From: Devosia oryzisoli
GTDB lineage: Bacteria > Pseudomonadota > Alphaproteobacteria > Rhizobiales > Devosiaceae
Reading direction: 5' to 3'
DNA length: 64,000 nt
NCBI RefSeq assembly: GCF_014837245.1
Contig: NZ_JACYFU010000002.1
Span: 558,001 to 622,000 of the forward strand
Below the pieces are notes generated by a model. The model was not told where the DNA came from. It was given only the letters and a program-made list of their open reading frames with translations, and did not search any database. Positions 26,630 through 35,047 of the stretch are shown piece after piece (the first letter of the stretch is position 1; every line of letters starts with the position of its first letter). The translations under genes were made by a program, and so were the position numbers.

Positions 26630-27259
26630 CTATTTCGTGCCGTACATCCGGTCGCCCGCATCGCCAAGGCCGGGGATGATGTAGCCCTTCTCGTTGAGAT
26701 GGCTATCGATCGAGGCGGTGAAGACGGGCACGTCGGGGTGGGCGGCCTCGAAGCGGCTGATGCCTTCAGGCGCGGCGAGAAGGCACAGGAAGCGGATATT
26801 GTTGGCGCCGCGGTCCTTGAGCTTGTCGATGGCGGCGGTGGCGGAATTCGCCGTGGCCAGCATCGGGTCGACGACGATGATCAGGCGGTCCTCGAGATTG
26901 GACGGCGCCTTGAAATAATACTCCACCGGCTCGAGCGTCTCGTGATCGCGATAGATGCCGATATGGGCGACGCGCGCGGCGGGGACGAGATCGAGCATGC
27001 CATCGAGCAGGCCATTGCCGGCGCGGAGGATCGAGGCGAACACCAGCTTCTTGCCCTTGATGGACGGAGACTGCATCTGCGCCATCGGCGTCTCGATGGA
27101 GATCATCTCCAGCTCGAGATCCCGCGTCACCTCGTAGCACATGAGATGGGCGATCTCGCGCAGGAGACGCCGGAACCCGGCGATCGAAGTCTCCTTGTTG
27201 CGCATGATCGTCAGCTTGTGCTGGATCAGAGGGTGATCGATGACGGTGACGCTGCTCAT
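26630..27259 (-). CDS. upp: Uracil phosphoribosyltransferase
   Basis: Converts uracil and PRPP to UMP. The 209-aa protein carries the PRPP-binding motif [12 protein letters not shown] and the family C terminus [11 protein letters not shown]. It is last in the leftward nucleoside operon, 12 bp after deoB, and captures the uracil released by deoA. Confidence 0.96.
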   Translation of the reverse strand: MSSVTVIDHPLIQHKLTIMRNKETSIAGFRRLLREIAHLMCYEVTRDLELEMISIETPMAQMQSPSIKGKKLVFASILRAGNGLLDGMLDLVPAARVAHIGIYRDHETLEPVEYYFKAPSNLEDRLIIVVDPMLATANSATAAIDKLKDRGANNIRFLCLLAAPEGISRFEAAHPDVPVFTASIDSHLNEKGYIIPGLGDAGDRMYGTK

Positions 27260-27271
27260 GGGACCACCTCG

Positions 27272-28489
27272 TTACAGGAAGGACTGACCGTGGCGGCCCG
27301 GCGCGAGGCCGAGCCAGGCGGCAATGGTTTCGCCAATATCGGCGAAGGTTGGGCGGATGCCAATCTCCCCCATCGGCAGGGCTGGGGAAAAGATAAGGAT
27401 CGGCACCTGTTCGCGGGTGTGATCGGTGCCCGGCCACGTCGGGTCGTTGCCATGGTCGGCGGTGATGACCAGGAGATCGTCGTGTCGCAGGCGGGCGATG
27501 AGTTCGGGCAGACGGCGGTCGAAGAGTTCCAGCGCCGCGGCATAGCCCGGAACGTCGCGGCGGTGGCCGTATTCGCTGTCGAAATCGACGAAATTGGTCA
27601 TGATGAAAGCACGGTCGGCGGCCATCTCCAGAGCATCGAGCGTCTTGTCGAAAAGCTGCGGGATGCCGGTGCCCTTGATCTTGTGGGTGACGCCGGAGCC
27701 GGCGTAGATGTCGGAAATCTTGCCGATGGCGTACACCTGATGGCCGGCGGCGGCATTGCGGTCGAGCAGCGTCGGCTCGGGCGGCGCGATGGCAAAATCG
27801 CGCCGGTTGCCGGTGCGCCTGAAGCTGTTGCGGTCTTCGCCTACGAACGGGCGGGCGATGACCCGGCCGATGCGCAACGGCTCCGTCAACTCGAAGGCGA
27901 TGCGGCAGACCTCGTAGAGCCGATCCAGGCCAAAATGGGTTTCATGCGCCGCGATCTGGAAGACGCTGTCGATCGAAGTGTAGCAGATCGGCTTGCCGGT
28001 GCGGATATGCTCCTCCCCGAGCGCGGCGATGATGTCAGTGCCCGAAGCGTGCTTGTTGCCAAGAATGCCGGGCAGACCGGCGCGGTTCACCAGCGCCGCG
28101 ACCAGGTCGGGAGGAAAGGCGGGTTCGGATTGCGGAAAATAGCCCCAGTCGAAGGGCACCGGGACGCCGGCAATCTCCCAGTGGCCGGATGGAGTGTCCT
28201 TGCCCCGAGAAACCTCACGTCCAACGCCGAAGCATCCGCCCTTGGGAGTGTCGGAAAGGCCGGGCGGCAACGTGCCAGTCGACAGTTTTACTGCCGCCCC
28301 CAGGCCCATCGCGTCGAGATTGGGCACAATCAGCGGTCCGCTGCGCAGGCCTTCGCGGTCGGCCTTGCCCGAGGCGGCCCACTCGGCGATGTGGCCGAGC
28401 GTGTTGGCGCCCTGGTCACCATAGTGATCGGCATCAGGCGCGCCGCCGATGCCGACGCTATCGAGCAGGCAGATGATGGCACGGGGCAT
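27272..28489 (-). CDS. deoB: Phosphopentomutase
   Basis: Interconverts (deoxy)ribose-1-phosphate and -5-phosphate, linking phosphorylase products to deoC. The 405-aa alkaline-phosphatase-fold enzyme shows metal and active-site motifs: [13 protein letters not shown] at the N terminus, the phospho-acceptor Thr region [10 protein letters not shown], and the C-terminal cluster [18 protein letters not shown]. The ATG at 28489 is preceded by AAGGAA; a longer frame would run into a palindromic repeat. Confidence 0.95.
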   Translation of the reverse strand: MPRAIICLLDSVGIGGAPDADHYGDQGANTLGHIAEWAASGKADREGLRSGPLIVPNLDAMGLGAAVKLSTGTLPPGLSDTPKGGCFGVGREVSRGKDTPSGHWEIAGVPVPFDWGYFPQSEPAFPPDLVAALVNRAGLPGILGNKHASGTDIIAALGEEHIRTGKPICYTSIDSVFQIAAHETHFGLDRLYEVCRIAFELTEPLRIGRVIARPFVGEDRNSFRRTGNRRDFAIAPPEPTLLDRNAAAGHQVYAIGKISDIYAGSGVTHKIKGTGIPQLFDKTLDALEMAADRAFIMTNFVDFDSEYGHRRDVPGYAAALELFDRRLPELIARLRHDDLLVITADHGNDPTWPGTDHTREQVPILIFSPALPMGEIGIRPTFADIGETIAAWLGLAPGRHGQSFL

Positions 28490-28514
28490 GGGCTTTCCTT
28501 GATCTTTTTGTTCA

Positions 28515-28600
28515 TCGTCATTGCCCGGCTGGTCCGGGCAACCATCCATCCGCGCACTGAACACCATCGCATAGATCACCCGGACAAGCCGGGTGATGAC
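28515..28600. repeat. Palindromic repeat pair (REP/BIME-like) between deoA and deoB
   Basis: Two palindromes: TTGCCCGG-CTGGT-CCGGGCAA (28521-28541) and ATCACCCGG-ACAAG-CCGGGTGAT (28575-28597). They have the same cores as the perfect inverted repeat at 63092-63170, so they form one dispersed family. The stem could stabilise or attenuate the long operon mRNA. Confidence 0.75.
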
Positions 28601-28618
28601 GCGGCGAAAGGATCGGGG

Positions 28619-29938
28619 TCATTGCGATGCAATCCGATCGGCGATCAACGGATTGTTCGGCACTTCTTTTCCCAGACTATAGGCGGCCCGCAACCTGGCT
28701 TCGGCATCAGCCGCGCTGGCCTCGTCGGCGGCATGGATGCGGGCGATGGGCGTAGTGGCATCGACGGGGGTGCCGAGGCCAGCGAGGCGGTCGAAACCAA
28801 CGCGGTGGTCGATGCGGTCAGTGGGGGTGGCCCTGCCGCCGCCCAGCGCCACAACGGTCATGCCGACACCACGGGTATCGATGGCCGACACCGTCCCCTG
28901 CCCCGTCGCGAAGACGTCGCGCACGATGGGCGCAGGCGCCAGGTGCTGGTCCATGCGTTCGAGGAAATCGGCGGGACCACCCAAGCCGGTGACCATCCGC
29001 GCGAAATGCTCGGCGGCACGACCGGAGTCGAGCGCGCCCGCGACGGCCGCATCGGCCTCGTCCAGCGTGGCTGCCTTGCCGGTCATCATGACGAGCTCGG
29101 CGCACAGCCCCAGCGTCACTTGCCTCAACCGCTGGTCCTGGTGGGCGCAGGTGAGGAACGCGACGGCGTTACGGACTTCGAGGCCGTTTCCGGCCGCGCT
29201 GGCCAGCGGCTCGTTCATGTCGGTGATGAGCGCGCCGGTCCTGAGGCCTGCGCCGTTGGCAACCTCGACGAGGCTCTTTGCCAGGTCGCGCGACTTTTCC
29301 AGCGTCGGCATGAAGGCCCCCGAGCCGGTCTTGACGTCGAGGATCAGGGCGTCGAGCCCGGCAGCCAACTTCTTGGATAGGATCGAGGCCGTGATGAGCG
29401 GAACGGATTCCACCGTGCCAGTGACATCGCGGATCGCGTAGAGCATCTTGTCGGCGGGGGCGAGATCGGCGGTCTGGCCGATGATGGCGCAGCCAGCCTC
29501 ACGCACGACCTTGCGAAACAGCGCATTGTCGGGGCTGGTGGTGTAGCCGGGAATGGCATCGAACTTGTCCAGCGTACCACCGGTGTGCCCGAGGCCGCGG
29601 CCGGAAATCATCGGCACATAGATGCCCAGCGCTGCCAGGATCGGCGCCAGCATCAGGCTCACATTGTCGCCGACGCCGCCGGTCGAATGCTTGTCGGCCA
29701 CCGGCCCGTCGAGATCGGACCAATCGAGCACGGTGCCACTATCGCGCATGGCGAGGGTGAGCGCCACCCGCTCGTCCATGGTCATGTCCTGGAAATAGAC
29801 CGCCATGGCGAAGGCGGCGGCCTGCGCCTGGGACACCGTGCCGTTCGCAAAGCCGCCGATGAAGTGGGCAATGTCATCCTTGGCGAGGATCTCGCCATTG
29901 CGTTTCTTGAGGATGACTTCTTGCGGGAGGAAGACCAT
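28619..29938 (-). CDS. deoA: Thymidine phosphorylase
   Basis: Phosphorolysis of thymidine/deoxyuridine to base plus 2-deoxyribose-1-phosphate. The 439-aa class has the phosphate-binding signature VADKHSTGGVGDN, SGRGLGHTGGTLDK and DVKTGSGAFM. It lies in the nucleoside operon between the aldehyde dehydrogenase and deoB, with palindromic repeats in both gaps. Confidence 0.96.
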   Translation of the reverse strand: MVFLPQEVILKKRNGEILAKDDIAHFIGGFANGTVSQAQAAAFAMAVYFQDMTMDERVALTLAMRDSGTVLDWSDLDGPVADKHSTGGVGDNVSLMLAPILAALGIYVPMISGRGLGHTGGTLDKFDAIPGYTTSPDNALFRKVVREAGCAIIGQTADLAPADKMLYAIRDVTGTVESVPLITASILSKKLAAGLDALILDVKTGSGAFMPTLEKSRDLAKSLVEVANGAGLRTGALITDMNEPLASAAGNGLEVRNAVAFLTCAHQDQRLRQVTLGLCAELVMMTGKAATLDEADAAVAGALDSGRAAEHFARMVTGLGGPADFLERMDQHLAPAPIVRDVFATGQGTVSAIDTRGVGMTVVALGGGRATPTDRIDHRVGFDRLAGLGTPVDATTPIARIHAADEASAADAEARLRAAYSLGKEVPNNPLIADRIASQ

Positions 29939-29960
29939 TTTGACGTGCTCGCGTGCCTCG

Positions 29961-30079
29961 CCCTCGTGGTTCGAGGGTCGCTGCGCTCCCGCCTCACCAT
30001 GAGGGCTTACGAAAGCGCCGAGTTCTCGGAGCCCTCATGGTGAGGTGCGAGCGGTTTCGCGAGCCTCGAACCACGAGGG
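29961..30079. repeat. Nested inverted repeat between aldehyde dehydrogenase gene and deoA
   Basis: The outer arms CCCTCGTGGTTCGAGG (29961-29976) and its complement (30064-30079) enclose inner arms CCTCACCATGAGGGC (29992-30006) and its complement (30031-30045). The core words also occur inside the neighbouring aldehyde dehydrogenase gene (30944-30976). Confidence 0.8.
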
Positions 30080-30086
30080 CGGTTTC

Positions 30087-32465
30087 TCAAGCCCCGTAGG
30101 GGATCCACACGTTTTTCACCTGCGTCGCCTTGCCGAGGAAATAGTCGCCACCAAAGCGCGGGTCGGCGAGGTCGTAGTCGAGGCCACGGCTAGTCCAGGT
30201 CTGCTTGAGATTGCCCACCGAGGCTTTCTCCACCATGGCGGAGGCATCGGCCGGGCCAACGAACCACATGCCGTCCACGCCGTCGTGTTCGGCCAGGGTC
30301 TTGGCCAGCGTGACGCTGTCGCCGGTAACGATGTTGACGACGCCGGAAGGCACGTCGGAGGTTTCGAGCACCTGGTAGAAGTCGGTCATCGAGAGCGGCG
30401 AGCGGTCCGAGGGCACGACAACCACGGTATTGCCCATGGCCAGGGCCGGGGCGATGAGCGCGATCGATCCCAGAAGCGGCTGCGAGGGTGGCGCGACGAT
30501 ACCGATGACACCCAAGGGCTCTATCATCGCGGCTGCTACGGCGCGCAAGGGCGGGTTGTGCACCGCGCCATCATATTTATCGGCCCAGCCGGCAAAGGCG
30601 AAGAGCCGCTCGACCGACAGGGCCACCTCACGATCGCCGTCTTCGCCGGCCTGCGCCTTGATCCGCGCGGCAAATTCGGTGCGACGATAATCGAGGTTCT
30701 CGGCAAGGTAGTAGAGGATCTGCGCCCGCGTATGGGCAGCCGTGGTGCCCCAGCCCGAAGCGGCGCGGGCCGCTTCGACGGCGTTGCGGATGTCCTTGCG
30801 GTTGCCTTCACCGACTTCGCCAACGGATGTGCCGTCGGGCGAGACAACGGGGCGGTTATAGGCGCTGTCGGGGCGGGCCTGCTTGCCGCCGATATACATC
30901 TTGGCGGTCTGGTCGAGATGGCCGGCGTCGAGCGGGTTTGCCCGACCTCGTGGTTCGACAGGCTCACCATGAGGTCTCACCGGGGCAGGCTGCAGGTCCT
31001 TTTCCCAGCTGGGCTTCAGATAAGACGCCATGCCTTCGCGGCCACCTTCGCGGCCGAAGCCGCTTTCCTTGTAGCCGCCGAAGCCGACCGCGGCGTCGAA
31101 ATTGTTGGTGCCGTTGATCCACACCACACCGGCCTTTAGCTTGGGCGCGATATCGAGGGCGAGGTTGATGTTCTCGCTCCAGACGGTGGCGGCGAGGCCA
31201 TAGCGGGTGTTGTTGGCCAGTGCCACCGCCTCTTCGGGCGTGCGGAAGCTCATGGCGACGAGGACGGGGCCGAAGATTTCCTCGGCGACGAGTGTGTTCG
31301 CGGGCGACACGTTGGTGACCAGCGCCGGCTTGAGGAAGCACCCGGTGGCGGGCACCTGGCCATCGGGTTCATAGACCTCGGCGCCCTCGGCGATGCCGCG
31401 CTGCATGAGGTCGCGAATGCGCTCGACCTGCACCGGCGCCACGAGCGCGCCGATATCGACGGATTTGTCGAGCGGATCGCCCACGCGCAGTTTTGCCATT
31501 CGGGTTTTCACCTTGGCGATGAACCGCTCCTCGATGCTTTCCTGGACGAGAAGGCGCGAGCCGGCGCAGCAGACCTGGCCCTGGTTGAACCAGATGGCTT
31601 CGACGAGGCCTTCGACGGCACTGTCGAGATCGGCATCTTCGAAGACGATATAGGGCGACTTTCCGCCAAGCTCGAGGCTGAGCCCCTTGCCCGAACCAGC
31701 CGTTGCGGCACGGATGATCTTGCCCACCTCGGTCGAGCCCGTGAAGGCGATCTTGTCCACGTCCGGATGATTGACGATGGCGGCCCCGGTCTCGCCCTCG
31801 CCGGTGACGATGTTGACGACGCCCTTGGGCAGCCCGACGCGCTCGCAGATTTCAGCAAAGAGCAGCGCGGTGAGCGAGGTGAACTCGGCGGGTTTGAGGA
31901 CCACGGTATTGCCGGCGGCAAGCGCAGGCGCAATCTTCCAGGCCAGCATCAGCAGCGGGAAATTCCACGGAATGATCTGGCCGCAGACGCCATAGGGCAC
32001 CATGCCGGGGAACTGGCTCGACAGATGCGTTGCCCAGCCGGCGTGATGGTAGAAGTGGCGCGCCACAAGCGGAATGTCGGCGTCGCGGCTCTCGCGGATT
32101 GGCTTGCCGTTGTCCATGGTTTCGAGCACGGCAAGGAGCCGGCTGTGCTTCTGGATCATCCGCGCAATGGCATAGAGGAATTTGCCGCGCTCGTAGCCCG
32201 AAAGCGCGCTCCAGCCTGGGAACGCCGCACGGGCGGCCCGGACGGCCGTATCGACGTCCTCGGTGGTGCCATCGGTGACCTCGGCCAGTTTTTCGCTGCT
32301 GGCCGGATTGGTCGAGGCAAAGGTCTTCCCCGGCGCGGTCCAGGCGCCGTCGATGAAGTGGCCAAAGACACGGTCATGGCTGTTGAGCCAGGCATTGGCC
32401 TGGTCGGCGGCTTCCGGGGCCGGGCCATAATCGAGGCTGTCGAAGATTTGCGCGATCTTGTTCAT
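30087..32465 (-). CDS. ALDH16-type two-domain aldehyde dehydrogenase
   Basis: NAD(P)+-dependent aldehyde oxidation; in this operon the likely substrate is acetaldehyde from deoC. The 792-aa protein has a complete N-terminal ALDH domain (to about residue 490) with general base Glu (LELGGKSP) and catalytic Cys (NQGQVCCAGSR), then a second, shortened ALDH domain (about 515-792) without a recognisable catalytic Cys, which is the ALDH16 architecture. Residues 496-507 between them (RPHGEPVEPRG region) are encoded by a palindromic repeat. The ATG at 32465 has GGAGG at 6 nt. Substrate assignment is inferred from context. Confidence 0.9.
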   Translation of the reverse strand: MNKIAQIFDSLDYGPAPEAADQANAWLNSHDRVFGHFIDGAWTAPGKTFASTNPASSEKLAEVTDGTTEDVDTAVRAARAAFPGWSALSGYERGKFLYAIARMIQKHSRLLAVLETMDNGKPIRESRDADIPLVARHFYHHAGWATHLSSQFPGMVPYGVCGQIIPWNFPLLMLAWKIAPALAAGNTVVLKPAEFTSLTALLFAEICERVGLPKGVVNIVTGEGETGAAIVNHPDVDKIAFTGSTEVGKIIRAATAGSGKGLSLELGGKSPYIVFEDADLDSAVEGLVEAIWFNQGQVCCAGSRLLVQESIEERFIAKVKTRMAKLRVGDPLDKSVDIGALVAPVQVERIRDLMQRGIAEGAEVYEPDGQVPATGCFLKPALVTNVSPANTLVAEEIFGPVLVAMSFRTPEEAVALANNTRYGLAATVWSENINLALDIAPKLKAGVVWINGTNNFDAAVGFGGYKESGFGREGGREGMASYLKPSWEKDLQPAPVRPHGEPVEPRGRANPLDAGHLDQTAKMYIGGKQARPDSAYNRPVVSPDGTSVGEVGEGNRKDIRNAVEAARAASGWGTTAAHTRAQILYYLAENLDYRRTEFAARIKAQAGEDGDREVALSVERLFAFAGWADKYDGAVHNPPLRAVAAAMIEPLGVIGIVAPPSQPLLGSIALIAPALAMGNTVVVVPSDRSPLSMTDFYQVLETSDVPSGVVNIVTGDSVTLAKTLAEHDGVDGMWFVGPADASAMVEKASVGNLKQTWTSRGLDYDLADPRFGGDYFLGKATQVKNVWIPYGA
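30944..30976. repeat. Palindromic repeat inside the aldehyde dehydrogenase coding region
   Basis: The hairpin-forming element GACCTCGTGGTTCGA...CTCACCATGAGGTC shares its two core words with the nested repeat at 29961-30079. It is in frame and falls exactly in the linker between the two ALDH domains, adding a tolerated hydrophilic peptide. Confidence 0.75.
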
Positions 32466-32494
32466 CTGGTCCTCCGGGGTGTGTTCACCCACTG

Positions 32495-32572
32495 GGTCAT
32501 TCCCGCGAAAGCGGGAACCTCTGTTTGCTGCGCCAACCCCAAACGAGGGTCCCCGCTTTCGCGGGGATGACC
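32495..32572. repeat. Long inverted repeat between deoC and aldehyde dehydrogenase gene
   Basis: The arms at 32495-32519 and 32547-32572 are near-perfect reverse complements, each with its own palindrome (CCCGCGAAAGCGGG and CCCCGCTTTCGCGGGG). It is similar in design to the other extragenic repeats of the window, but with a different core sequence. Confidence 0.8.
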
Positions 32573-32594
32573 GTTCGGGTGATGACGGCGGTCC

Positions 32595-33584
32595 TCACAC
32601 CATCGGCTGGCGATAATCGGCGGCATAGTGGCCCGTCAGCCCGTGTTCGAGCTGGCGCTCGATGTCGGTCAGCAGGCTCGACGCGCCGAAGCGGAAGAGG
32701 TGCGGCTGCAGCCAGTGGGTGCCCAGCTCTTCCTTGATCAGCGCCATGTATTTGAGCGCGTCGCCTGCCGTGGCGATGCCGCCGGCGGGCTTGTAGCCGA
32801 TCTCGATGCCGGTCTCTTCGGCAAACCAGCGGATCATGCGGATCATGGTGAGGGACGTGACGAGGTTGGCGTTGACCTTTTCCTTGCCGGTCGAGGTCTT
32901 GATGAAGTCGGCGCCGGCCAGCATGCAGACGAGCGAGGCCTTGGCGATGTTAGTCTGCGTCGCCAGTTCCCCGGTGCCCAGGATGGTCTTGATATGCGCG
33001 TCGCCGCAGGCCTTGCGGAAAGCCTTCACCTGGTCATAGAGCGCCTGCCAGTCGCCGCGCAGCACCATGCCGCGTTCGATAACGATGTCGATTTCCTTGG
33101 CGCCATCCTTCACCGAAGCCTCGATCTCCTTGAGCTTGGTTTCGACGGGCGCGAGGCCATGGGGGAAGGCCGTGGAGACGGCGGCAACGGGGATACCCGA
33201 GCCCTCAAGTGCGGCGACAGCGGTCTTGACGAAGGTGTGGTAGACGCAGACGGCGCCGGGCAGGATGCGCAGGTTTTCGACACCAAGCTTTTCGATGATG
33301 TCGCGACGCAACGGATGGCGCGCCTTGGAGCAGAGGCGTTCGACACGACCGGCGGTGTCGTCGGCGTTCAACGTCGTCAAGTCGATCAGGGTGATGGCCT
33401 TGAGCAGCCAGGCCAGCTGATAGTCCTTCTTGACGGTACGGCGCGCGCCGATGGTGCCGGCGCGGCGTTCGAGCGCCGAGCGGTTCATGCGCACGCGGCC
33501 AACCCAATCAAGGTCGAGCGGGAAGCCCGGATTGCGCCGGTGCGCGTGTTCGGTGGTCTTGCTGTCGACGATCTTGAGACTCAT
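32595..33584 (-). CDS. deoC: Deoxyribose-phosphate aldolase
   Basis: Cleaves 2-deoxyribose-5-phosphate to glyceraldehyde-3-phosphate and acetaldehyde. The 329-aa (long-form) class I aldolase has the Schiff-base Lys in ADFIKTSTGK, a proton-relay Lys in IGYKPAGGI, and the conserved Asp of LIDLTTLN. It lies in the nucleoside operon directly before the aldehyde dehydrogenase that can remove the acetaldehyde. Confidence 0.96.
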   Translation of the reverse strand: MSLKIVDSKTTEHAHRRNPGFPLDLDWVGRVRMNRSALERRAGTIGARRTVKKDYQLAWLLKAITLIDLTTLNADDTAGRVERLCSKARHPLRRDIIEKLGVENLRILPGAVCVYHTFVKTAVAALEGSGIPVAAVSTAFPHGLAPVETKLKEIEASVKDGAKEIDIVIERGMVLRGDWQALYDQVKAFRKACGDAHIKTILGTGELATQTNIAKASLVCMLAGADFIKTSTGKEKVNANLVTSLTMIRMIRWFAEETGIEIGYKPAGGIATAGDALKYMALIKEELGTHWLQPHLFRFGASSLLTDIERQLEHGLTGHYAADYRQPMV

Positions 33585-33638
33585 CGATCCTCCTCCGGGA
33601 CGCGGCTTGGCGTCCCCTAGCGGGCAATGCAGCCCGAA

Positions 33639-34046
33639 TTACGACGGCAGGTATTCCGGTCCGAAACTGTGCGGCAGCAACTGGCCCAGCGTCTGCACCA
33701 GCGGCTCCCCGCCGACCCCATGCGAGATGACTTCGACATCGAGATCGGCAAATTCGCGGATGCGCTGGCGGCAGCCGCCACAGGGCGTCACCGGCAGCGT
33801 TCCGGGTCCGGTCACATAGATGCGCCGGATGCGCGTGCCCCCACCGGCGAGCATGGCGGCAATGGCGCTAGGTTCGGCGCAATTGCCCACGGGATAGGCG
33901 GCGTTTTCGACGTTGCAGCCAGCATAGATCTTGCCGTCATCGGCGAGAATGGCGGCGCCGACCTGGAATTTCGAATAGGGCGCATAGGCCCTCTTGCGAA
34001 CGGCTTCGGCGGCCTCGAACAAGGCCTTGTCGGTTTCGGTCTGCAT
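33639..34046 (-). CDS. cdd: Cytidine deaminase
   Basis: Zn-dependent deamination of (deoxy)cytidine to (deoxy)uridine, feeding deoA and upp. The 135-aa protein shows GCNVENAAY, the zinc/catalytic Cys-Ala-Glu (NCAEPSA) and the second zinc motif PCGGCRQ. The frame is open far upstream over the permease gene, but the real start is the ATG at 34046 (MQTETDKALF). It follows the second permease gene by 29 bp. Confidence 0.95.
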   Translation of the reverse strand: MQTETDKALFEAAEAVRKRAYAPYSKFQVGAAILADDGKIYAGCNVENAAYPVGNCAEPSAIAAMLAGGGTRIRRIYVTGPGTLPVTPCGGCRQRIREFADLDVEVISHGVGGEPLVQTLGQLLPHSFGPEYLPS

Positions 34047-34075
34047 CGCGTCGTCCTTGGCTGGCCGAAAAGGGC

Positions 34076-35047
34076 CTAGCGCTCCTTGGTATAGGGTATG
34101 CCGGCGGCCTTGGGGGCGACGGCCCGACCGATGAAGCCGGCCAGCAGGATGATGGTCAACAGGTAGGGCAGAACCTGGATGGCCTGCACCGGTACCTGGC
34201 CGATCACCGGGAAGTCTATGCCCTGGAGGCGGAACTGCAAGGCATCGAGGAAGCCGAACAGTAGGCACACCAGAAGGGCGGGCCACGGCCGCCACTTGGC
34301 AAAGATCAGCGCGGCCAGTGCAATGTAGCCGCGCCCGGCGGACATGTTGTTGTTGAACCCGGACGATTGCGCGACCGACAGATAGGTGCCGCCGATGCCC
34401 ACGAGGATCGCGGTGATGATGAGCGCCTGGTAGCGCAGCCGCGTCACCGACATGCCGGCGGTGTCGAGCGCCTTGGGATTTTCGCCGACGGCCCGCAGCC
34501 TGAGGCCGAAGCGCGTGCTGAACAGGACGAAGGCCGTGAGTGGCACCGCGATGAAGGCGAAGTAGGTCAGGATGTTGTGGCCCGAAATCAGCTCGGAATA
34601 TAGCCCGCCGATGATCGGCACGTCGGCCAGTTCATTGGCAAAAGGCAGCGTGATCGGGGTGAAGCGCTGGTCGTTGCCCAGTTGCGGCGTCATGCCACCG
34701 CGCTGGAACCAGGCCTGCCCCAGGAAGGTGGTGAGGCCGGCAGCCAGGAAGTTGAGCGCGACGCCGGAAATGGTCTGGTTACCCTTGAGGTTGATCGAGG
34801 CGAGGCCATGGACCGCCGAGAAACAGAGCGCGACGCCAATGCCGGCGAGCAGACCGAGCCAGGCCGAGCCGGTGACGGCCGCGACTGTGGCGGCGCCAAA
34901 CGCGGAGCCCAGCAGCTTGCCCTCAAGGCCGATATCGACGATGCCAGCGCGTTCCGAATAGAGCCCGGCCAGGCACGCCAGCAGCAGCGGCACAGCGAGG
35001 CGCACGGTGGAGTCGAGGATGAGGATGAGGTCGGTGTAATACTGCAT
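34076..35047 (-). CDS. Nucleoside ABC transporter permease 2
   Basis: The 323-aa inner-membrane permease of the BPD_transp_2 / YufQ type has about eight to ten hydrophobic segments and the cytoplasmic coupling stretch RLRAVGENPKALDTAGMSV. Its ATG shares a base with the stop of permease 1 (TGATG). It forms the transmembrane heterodimer of the importer together with permease 1. Confidence 0.92.
   Translation of the reverse strand: MQYYTDLILILDSTVRLAVPLLLACLAGLYSERAGIVDIGLEGKLLGSAFGAATVAAVTGSAWLGLLAGIGVALCFSAVHGLASINLKGNQTISGVALNFLAAGLTTFLGQAWFQRGGMTPQLGNDQRFTPITLPFANELADVPIIGGLYSELISGHNILTYFAFIAVPLTAFVLFSTRFGLRLRAVGENPKALDTAGMSVTRLRYQALIITAILVGIGGTYLSVAQSSGFNNNMSAGRGYIALAALIFAKWRPWPALLVCLLFGFLDALQFRLQGIDFPVIGQVPVQAIQVLPYLLTIILLAGFIGRAVAPKAAGIPYTKER

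Noticed and set aside
26699-29380. 893-codon rightward open frame
   Set aside because: Antisense to upp, deoB and deoA, all with intact signatures; long antisense frames are expected at this GC content.
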